A DNA stretch of 64,000 nucleotides from Macrothele yani. Lineage: Eukaryota > Arthropoda > Arachnida > Araneae > Macrothelidae. A model generated the notes under the pieces. It was given only the letters and a program-made list of their open reading frames with translations. It did no database searches and was not told the DNA's origin. The position numbers and the translations under genes are program-made. Positions 57,198 to 64,000 of this stretch are shown one piece after another (the stretch's first letter is position 1; each line of letters starts with the position of its first letter). Location of the stretch: the NCBI GenBank assembly GCA_039090855.1, contig CM077007.1:15425515-15489514 (forward strand), written 5' to 3'.

Positions 57198-59437
57198 TTT
57201 GCAGAGGCAGAAGGATTTTTCATCTTGAACTCCTTTTTCAAGAAAAAGCCACACAGGAAATGGACATGGAGACATCCAAATGGGACGACAAGTGAAATTG
57301 ATTTTATTATGTGTAACAAAATATTCATCATAGAAGACTGCAGTGTGCTAAACAAGTTCAACACGTACTCAACACTAAACTTGAACGTGGCAAGCTCAAA
57401 AGACAAACAAAATGTATTGACATAACCAACCTTAAAAAACACCATAATACCTTCAAGTTGGAACTGAAGAACAGATTCTCTGCTTTAGAAGCCCTAACAT
57501 CAGAAGAAGTGGATATTTCTGAAGTTAACAGAAAAGTAACCAAAGCTCTTATGGAAACAGCAACAAAATTAGCTGGGTCTAAGAACAAGTTGCATGTGAA
57601 CAAATTATCAGGAAAAACCAAAATGTTGATGCAAAAAAGAAGAGAGATGAGGACAACTAAAGAAGATGTGACTTCCAAAGTGGAATATATAGAGCTATGC
57701 AAGACAGTACGAAAAAGTATCACTGAAGACGTAAGGAAATTCAACTGTGAACTAGTAAGGAAAGCATTTTGAAAACAACCAATGCCTAAAGATGGCAAAG
57801 GGACATCTCAGTAAGGGAAGAAAACAGATTATGGCACTGCGAAAAGAAGATGGTTCTGTAACAAGAAATAGAGGCAAAATTTTGACAAGAGTAAAAGATT
57901 TCTACTCCAAATTATATGAAAGGGATGATACATGTACTCCAGACATCATGAAAGGTACCAGTACCAGAGTTCTTCCAGTCCTCCCAGCAGAAGTTGCACA
58001 TGCAATTAAGAACATGAAGCGGGGGAAAGCTCCAGGAGAAGATGGAATTACTGTAGACATCATACAAGAAGCAAGTGGAGAAATCAAAACAGTACTCGCC
58101 CAAATTTTCACTTGATGCCTTAATGAAGCAAAGATTCCTGAGGATTGGAACAATGCTACAATGATCTTGCTACATAAAAAAGGTGACATTGAGGATCTCA
58201 GGAACTACAGACCTATCAGCCTCCTATCAGTGGTTTATAAAATCTTCACTAAAGTTCTTTCACACTGCTTAAAAGTGACACTGGACATGGCTCAACCGAG
58301 AGAACAAGCTGGATTCAGGAGTGGCTACAGCACAATAGATCATATCCACGTACTGAGAGAACTAATTGAAAGAGCGAGGGAATATGAACTTCCATTGTGC
58401 ATGGCTTTTATTGATTGTGAAAAACCTTTGATTCGGTGAAACCATCAGCAGTTACAATGGCTCTGAAATCCTGCGGTATTGAAGATGCATACATTAATAT
58501 TATTAATAACATCTATGAAAATACAAGTGCAAAGATTCGGCTGTTTGAAAATACAACACACATAAAAATTGGAAAGGGAGTGAGACAAGGTGACACCATA
58601 TCTCCAAAGCTCTTTAATGCCACATTGGAAAATGTCTTTCAATCACTGAACTGGGAAAACAAAGGGATAAAGATTAATGGAGATTATCTAACCCACCTTA
58701 GTTTTGCCGATGATGTAGTCATTTTTGTAACTACTCCATCAGAGCTGCAGAGTGTGATCCAGGAACTTGCTGACAAGAGTAAAGAAGTGGGATTAAAAAT
58801 GAACTTTCAGAAGACAAAAGTGATGTACAATGCTTTTACAAGAAATGAAGATTTATCGATTGATGGAGAAAAGCTGGAGATAACAGATATGTACGTTTAT
58901 CTTGGACAGCAGATATCAAGTGAAGGTCACATTGATGAAGAAATTAATCAGCGCATAAAACTTGCTGGAGAGCTTTCGGAAGAAACAGCATAATTTTCAA
59001 GGGCAATATGCCATTATGTTTTAAAAGAAAAGTGTTTGATCAATGCATCCTTCCAGTGCTTACGTATGGTGCAGAGACGTGGACCTTAACTAAAAGAGAC
59101 ATGCAAAGGCTGCAGACAACTAAAAGAAGCATGGAGAGATGCATGCTTGGTGTAACCAGGAGAGATAAGAGGAACTCGTGGATCAGAAAAATGACAAGAG
59201 TGGAAGACATCGTGATCAGAGTTAAATCCCTGAAATGGCAATGGGCTGGACATACTGCCAAAAGGAAAGACCATCGATGCACAGCTGAAATTTTAGATTG
59301 GATTCTAAAGGACAGGAAAAGACCCAGCAGAAGTAACATGGGGGAGACTGCCACAAGACAGACTGTTGTGGAGATAACTTGGGGAGACCTTCGTCCAGCA
59401 GTGGATTGATAATGGTTGACAATGATGATGATATATA
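57198..59437 (+). pseudogene. RTE copy 2, 5'-truncated
   Basis: It starts inside the endonuclease (EFAEAEGFFILNSFFKKKPH) and runs to the same 3' simple repeat (atgatgatgat). A ~40-bp deletion removes GSDHRLVRCKMH, including the catalytic His. Other lesions include a TGA after VRKAF (57771), a TGA after AQIFT (~58114) and a break in the first RT Asp box (FIDCEKPLIR instead of FIDYEKAFDSV). FADD survives as LSFADDVVIFVT. The C-terminal frame KRKVFDQCILP is joined correctly here, unlike copy 1. Overall identity with copy 1 is high. Confidence 0.93.
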
Positions 59438-60596
59438 AATATTTGCATACACAATCATTAAAACAGAAACCTTGCTGGAAATTCACTGTCTCACTCTTTC
59501 ACTGTCTCTTGCATGTCACAGTGTTGTGATGGCGAGCGAAATATTTTTGGGCTAGTAGAGTTAGACCTGAAATTTTGAGCCCTGCGCACAGTGTGGCTTT
59601 GCTAATTCTATGGTGTTTTTCTCCATTGCATCCTGGTACTGGGAATGAATGTCAGTGCAAATTAAGACCCTTTGCCAATGGGCACAAAATCAATTTCACA
59701 TATCATGATGCATGAAATACCTACATTTACCAAGAATGAAATTTATCAGCAAATTTCAGCTAAGCATTGCCCTTTGCCTCATAGTTTCCACCTACTTTAA
59801 GAGCCACTAGATGTTGCCACGTCTTATATCAAGAGATGGCAGCCACAACTGAACATTGCTCCTCCCTGAAAGCTGATAGCACTCCCATGATGGGACCACA
59901 CACCAATTGAACTGAAACCAACTGACATCCCCTGAAATATCAGTCTCAGAGAACTACAGAATGATCTGTAGTAACAACAAAAATATTGTTTTAACTAAAA
60001 ATAATGAACTTCCAAAATAAAATAAATCATTACATTAATTGGGTATACAAGTCACGTCCATGCATTTATACAGTGATATAGGAAATACAGAAAATTAATA
60101 TTGAGACTACTATAACAGTCTGGGATCTTTTATCCAGAGCCTTAGGACCTGGGATTTTTTGGATAAAGGGTTTTTCTGTAATTTGGAATATCAAGCCTAA
60201 CATTAAAATAAGAACAACAAAAACTTAGGTACGCAAAATTGCCTCATTTTTAGCAGTCCTTATTGTGCTGCTGCCCTAAATTATGAAAACTAATGTTTGC
60301 AATATTAAATTATTCAGTGTTGCAAATGAGGAGTTGAACACAAAAGAAAGTCATGTTCTTTCGAGAATTTTTGTCGTAAAAATTATTAAAAATTCCCCAC
60401 AACTCCAATCGTGTTGTTTCCTGGTGCTAGGACTCTGTGCACCTGATGCACAGAAAAGTGGTGAATGTTGTTGCTCATCCAAGCTGGGCTTACAGTCTGC
60501 ACATTACTTAAGTTATCAATTGCCAACACCAAGCATGTGTGTGAGCATCTGGACAAGGTTAGTGTTCACTGTTTAGATGCATCTTATTTTCTACTA
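59438..60596. other. no recognised gene; one hairpin-like block
   Basis: Around 60126-60195 the sequence gggatcttttatccagagcc and cctgggattttttggataaa form an imperfect inverted pair, similar in style to the ends of some non-autonomous DNA transposons. The 97-residue ORF at 60283-60576 has no recognised domain. Confidence 0.4.
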
Positions 60597-60636
60597 TACA
60601 CTGAAGTAGCAAATAATTAGGAACACCTACCTAATA

Positions 60637-61920
60637 TTTGGTGTGCAACTTAATTCTCGGCCCCTAACCGCAAGCGATCATGGAACATCAGCAAATGCAA
60701 ATAGCTGTGTGCGATAATGGCTGATTGCAGAGCCATCCAACAGCTTTCCAGGCAACCATAACCGCTCACAGCTGTAGTGACAGAAGGGATGAAAGTTGAT
60801 GGTGAGAGCAATGTCGTTCGAGAAGCAACATTTGAGGCACTGCCTCCTGTTCACGTTTCAACTGAAAAAAGTGCTGCAAAAGCCCAGCAAATGATCTGTG
60901 CTGCTTTGGGGAGGCTGCTGTGTCCTACAGTATGTGTAAGAATTATGGTACATTCCAGCGGTTTAAAAGCAGGGAAATTTTGATCTCCGTGATGCAAAAT
61001 GTCCAGGACAGCCACAGAAAGTTGACGATGAGGAACTGGAACAACTGTTGGATGCGGATCCCCCAGTCACACACAGTCAGAGCTCGCCCAGGAACTCGGA
61101 GTAACATGGCAAGCCATTGCAAAGCGCCTGCACAAGCTTGGACGGATTCACAAGGAGGGCCGTTGGTGCCCCACCAACTCACAACTGCGAACAAGTCTAG
61201 GAGCTACGATGTTGCTGTGCCCTTGCTCTCCAGATTCAAGAAGAAGGATTTCCTCCACAAGATTTTGACCTATGATGAGAAGTGGATCCTCTACGATAAT
61301 CCTAAGCTGCGCAAATCATGAGTTTATCCAGGTCAGCCTACGACCAGTACCGCCAAACCGAATATGCATGCCAGGAAGTTGTTGTTGTGTATATGGTGGG
61401 ATCAGCACGGTGTCGTACACTATGAGTTGCTCAAACCTGGTGAAACGGTCAATGCTGAGCGTTATTGTTAGCAACTCATTCGTGTGAGTGACGCAACGGA
61501 GGCGAAAAGGCCATACACCGGCAAGGGCAGAAGGTCGGTCCTGTTGCTTCAGGATAACACGCGTCCTCACACCGCGAGCGACTTTAAACAAGATCACCAA
61601 CCTGGGATGGGAGACTTTGTTCTACCCGGCGTATTCTCTAGACTTTGCCCCATTGGATTATCACCTCTTTCGCTCCCTGCAATATCACCTGAGTGATACA
61701 CTCTTCACTTCTGTCGAGGAGGTCCACACAAGTATTGATGACTTTATCAACTCGAAACAGCCCTCCTTTTTCCGCAGTGGCATTCGGCAGCTCCCTGACC
61801 GATGGCTCAAATGTATCAAACACGACGGGGATTATTTTCCTGATTAGGTATGCATTCGATTTGCTATAATTTGCTATCAACGTGTTGTGCCTATGGTCGA
61901 GAATTAAGTTGCACACTTAA
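60637..61920 (+). mobile_element. mariner transposon copy 2
   Basis: Ends TTTGGTGTGCAACTTAATTC and the inverse of TTAAGTGTGCAACTTAATTC, flanked by TA (60635-60636, 61921-61922). The length of 1284 bp is nearly the same as copy 1 (1282 bp). Inserted within the Tc1-like element just described. Each TIR has one base different from the inferred consensus shared with copy 1. Confidence 0.95.
60777..61847 (+). pseudogene. mariner transposase (DD34D type), copy 2
   Basis: Readable blocks are the N-terminal helix-turn-helix region, [47 protein letters not shown] (first Asp), the [16 protein letters not shown] region, VLLLQDNTRPHTASDFKQ (second Asp intact, unlike copy 1), SRLCPIGLSPLSLP/DFAPLDYHLF (third Asp intact in one frame) and SVEEVHTSIDDFINSKQPSF to the C-terminus. 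A stop replaces the Trp after LRKS (tgagtttatcc against tgggtttatcc in copy 1). At least three frame breaks. Confidence 0.9.
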
Positions 61921-62336
61921 TAGCATGCTGCGCCACCCTTGGCCTTCAAAAACACACTTGATTCCACCTGGCACGAATTCAACAAGGTGCTGATATCGTT
62001 CTACAGGTATGTTCATCCACGGTGATATGGTGGTGTCTGTCAATTGCCAAACGTTTGCAGGTGGATGATTCCTGTTATGAATGGCTCTCTCATACCACAG
62101 GTGTTCAGTTGGATTAATACCTGTGCAGTTTGGGGCCATTTTAGCACTCTGAGGTCATTGTCATACTCCTTGAACCATTGGGTGATGATCCGAGCCTTGT
62201 GGCATGGTACATTATTCTGCTGGAAGTACACCTCTCCATTAGGAAATAATATGCACATGTGTGTCTGGTACACAATTATGTTAAGACTAGCTGTAAAGCC
62301 TGCTGAGATAAGAATACAACGGGTTCTAGAAATCAC

Positions 62337-63265
62337 TTATTGCTACTCAAGCATTTATTATTATCTTTTGTGGAGTCATCATAAATAATGAGTGTGCACT
62401 GAAACATACCCTTGATGTATTTCATTGTTGATGCTTAGAAATACAAATTACAGAAGTGTTAGCCAGATGATAATCCTCCCTTGGTAAGGAACGTGCTACC
62501 CTATGTTCTTTGGGTTTTTTTTATAACTCCTTTTTTTTGTGATTTTTTTTTAGCATTTATCAATTAAGGTGGAGATAAAGCACATCCAATGCATCCTTCT
62601 GCTCATAGATGACACTGAAAATCACGCTGTTTTTGCGATCCCTTCTTGTGGAGATCTTAGTTTTGTGAGTGAATTTCGTGCAGTCTTTCCCTTATCAGAT
62701 GGTGATTTCTGAATCAGCTGCTGTTAGCATCTTAGATTACTAGCATCTGATTTACATAAGTTTGGAAATAGAACAGCCAATAAACTGTAATGTAAGTGAT
62801 TTAAGTAATTACTGATATCCTAAACAAAAGTCTATAACTGCTCAGTTTTTACTGTCTGAATATGAGAACTTTTAATATTCAAGAAAAAAAGGTAAGGAAT
62901 TTCCACATCTCCAGTACTTGACATGCATAGAGCGCCACCTGTTAACGATATAAAACACTACTCCAACACGCAGAAATTTAATTTTAAAATATTTCCTATA
63001 ATTTATTCCCTCAAATTTTCAAGCCACTGACTATAATTCAGTGTCTTCTTCATTTGTGTGCCATTTTAACGAGTTAGGAAGCATGTCTTGTATGTGAACT
63101 TATATGTAACTCGATTTTCACCATGGCAAATACAGTGGCGCATTTCCACTTGACGTCCACCTTAAGTCAACGACGTTGGAAAATATCTTTGTACATGATA
63201 TTTTTTGTAAATATCTTTTCGGAATTTGGAAGTATTTTTCCTTGTTCTGGCCCATGGATTACTTT
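62337..63265. other. no recognised feature
   Basis: AT-rich, with T runs near 62525-62555. No gene or repeat supported. It may include the 3' end of the Helitron remnant that follows, but no CTRR end with a preceding hairpin was certain. Confidence 0.45.
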
Positions 63266-63270
63266 TTTAA

Positions 63271-63828
63271 CTATGACATCAACAAACCATCGAGCTCTTG
63301 ACAATGCAATAACATAAAGTTGTTCATGGCTAAACACTGATTCAGGAAGGTAGATATATCTACTTTCTTGAGTGCTTGACCTTGGGACTTATTAGTGGTC
63401 ATAGCAAAGGCAAGTTTTCGTGTATAATGTTTAAAGCCACACGACATGTAGCATCTCTTTGTTGTTGTCAGTTCGTTAATTGCCTCTAAACCTCTCGAGC
63501 ACAGCGTTCTTTCCTTTGTTTGGGGGTCATATGCTGTGCCTCTGCAATACGAACATTTCCCATGCACTGAGATTCAGATTCAATATGTTGCAGCATCATA
63601 TTACTTCGATGATTACACAAATGTCGAGTATCAGCATTTTTTTTAACTGCACTGCATTTTTGTATCTTTTTTTCTGGTATATTCGGCATTGCAACAGTTA
63701 ACTACTTGCCTTATAACTGCAGTGTGTTGTTGCCATCTTGCTTGATCGTAATAGACTTCGCAGCATTTAGCTTTAATCTCTTTATGTAATGAAAGAGGCA
63801 ACTTTCTTTTTTGATGTGGCATAAGCAA
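63271..63828 (-). pseudogene. Helitron Rep/helicase remnant (C-terminal helicase motifs)
   Basis: On the minus strand 63567-63271 contains RKLAFAMTTNKSQGQALKKV, the Pif1-family helicase motif (AMTINKSQGQTL in active Helitrons), followed by a decayed equivalent of the HGQLYVALSR segment (LLHCQELDGLLMS). Upstream frames (63828-63643 and 63689-63486) are basic and Cys/His-containing (CCNAEYTRKKD, RIAEAQHMTPKQRKER), which resembles the N-terminal region of Helitron proteins. The Rep catalytic domain and most of the helicase are missing between them, so this is an internally deleted or rearranged copy. Confidence 0.6.
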
Positions 63829-64000
63829 GATTTAAAACAACAGTCAAGTTCGTGGACAGCAACGTTCCCCCTTGCCATACTCAGCGTCAGTAAAGTAAAA
63901 CAAACATCTTACAACCTACAACTTTACGCTTCCACTACCACCACACCCAGAAAAAAAAAAACCTCTAACTTTGAACAAAAGAAAAAAGATGTAAACAAAA

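Larger units (their letters stand above)
60597..62336 (-). mobile_element. Tc1-like element interrupted by a mariner
   Basis: The left end TACACTGAAGTAGCAAAT is preceded by TA and resembles the TIR of the 10.9-kb Tc1 element. After 40 bp the mariner at 60637-61920 intervenes, then the Tc1 sequence continues. Minus-strand coding at 62336-62040 and 62139-61923 gives VYFQQNNVPCHKARIITQWF (second catalytic Asp box with Asp changed to Asn), a VLKWPQTAQ segment and INPTEHLWYERA (usual NPIEHLWDE box). The transposase N-terminus and the right TIR were not found, so the element is truncated near 62330. Confidence 0.8.

Noticed and set aside
60126..60195. Inverted pair resembling ends of known non-autonomous DNA transposons
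   Set aside because: Similarity is only an impression from the ggataaaggg/ttatcc style of the ends; no second end or duplication was found.

Overview
The window is eukaryotic nuclear DNA. It is AT-rich, its exons are separated by 5-13 kb introns with GT..AG boundaries, and it is dense with animal-type transposable elements. The only recognisable host gene is the 3' part of a secreted BMP modulator of the crossveinless-2/BMPER type (alternative: kielin/chordin-like). Together with the element mix (Tc1, mariner, hAT, Tigger, Helitron, RTE-type LINEs, tRNA-SINE, EN-containing Penelope elements), this points to an invertebrate, most likely an arthropod. No species can be named from the sequence.

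Host gene (+ strand). Five coding exons at 12295-12399, 20418-20582, 25586-25696, 35075-35255 and 48111-48307 keep one open frame across all splice junctions (phases 0,0,0,1). They encode the last 253 residues: the distal half of a von Willebrand factor D domain, a cysteine-rich C8-like segment and one TIL domain ending at a TAA, with AATAAA 45 bases downstream. The start of the VWD domain and any upstream VWC repeats must lie outside the window, since no further exon was recognised in 1-12294.

Layout. 1-12 kb, upstream intron: a partial TIR repeat, a small hAT element (443-1694), a palindrome of two Penelope fragments (2497-4318), a 3.8-kb hAT-like element (4921-8711), a LINE fragment and a Tc1-like element (10913-12134). 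12.4-20.4 kb: RTE fragments, a Penelope endonuclease remnant, a mariner with intact TIRs (13833-15114) and an older mariner. 20.6-25.6 kb: a minisatellite, hairpins and a Tc1 element. 25.7-35.1 kb: a mariner, a Penelope endonuclease remnant and a LINE (31029-34135). 35.3-48.1 kb: SINE, Tigger, inverted unclassified repeats, Tc1, and three Penelope structures of which one is a second large palindrome (44098-46200). 48.3-64 kb, downstream of the gene: a LINE fragment, a TIR element carrying a SINE, a LINE interrupted by a nearly intact RTE element with a 10-bp target-site duplication, a second RTE copy joined to the LINE without one, a mariner nested in a Tc1 element, and a Helitron helicase remnant.

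Almost every mobile element is broken. The RTE copy at 52787-55972 is the exception: its 842-codon ORF is open and only one frameshift separates it from its C-terminus. The most unusual structural signals are the repeated head-to-head Penelope palindromes, the in-frame TAG shared by two copies of one LINE, and the LINE/RTE junction.
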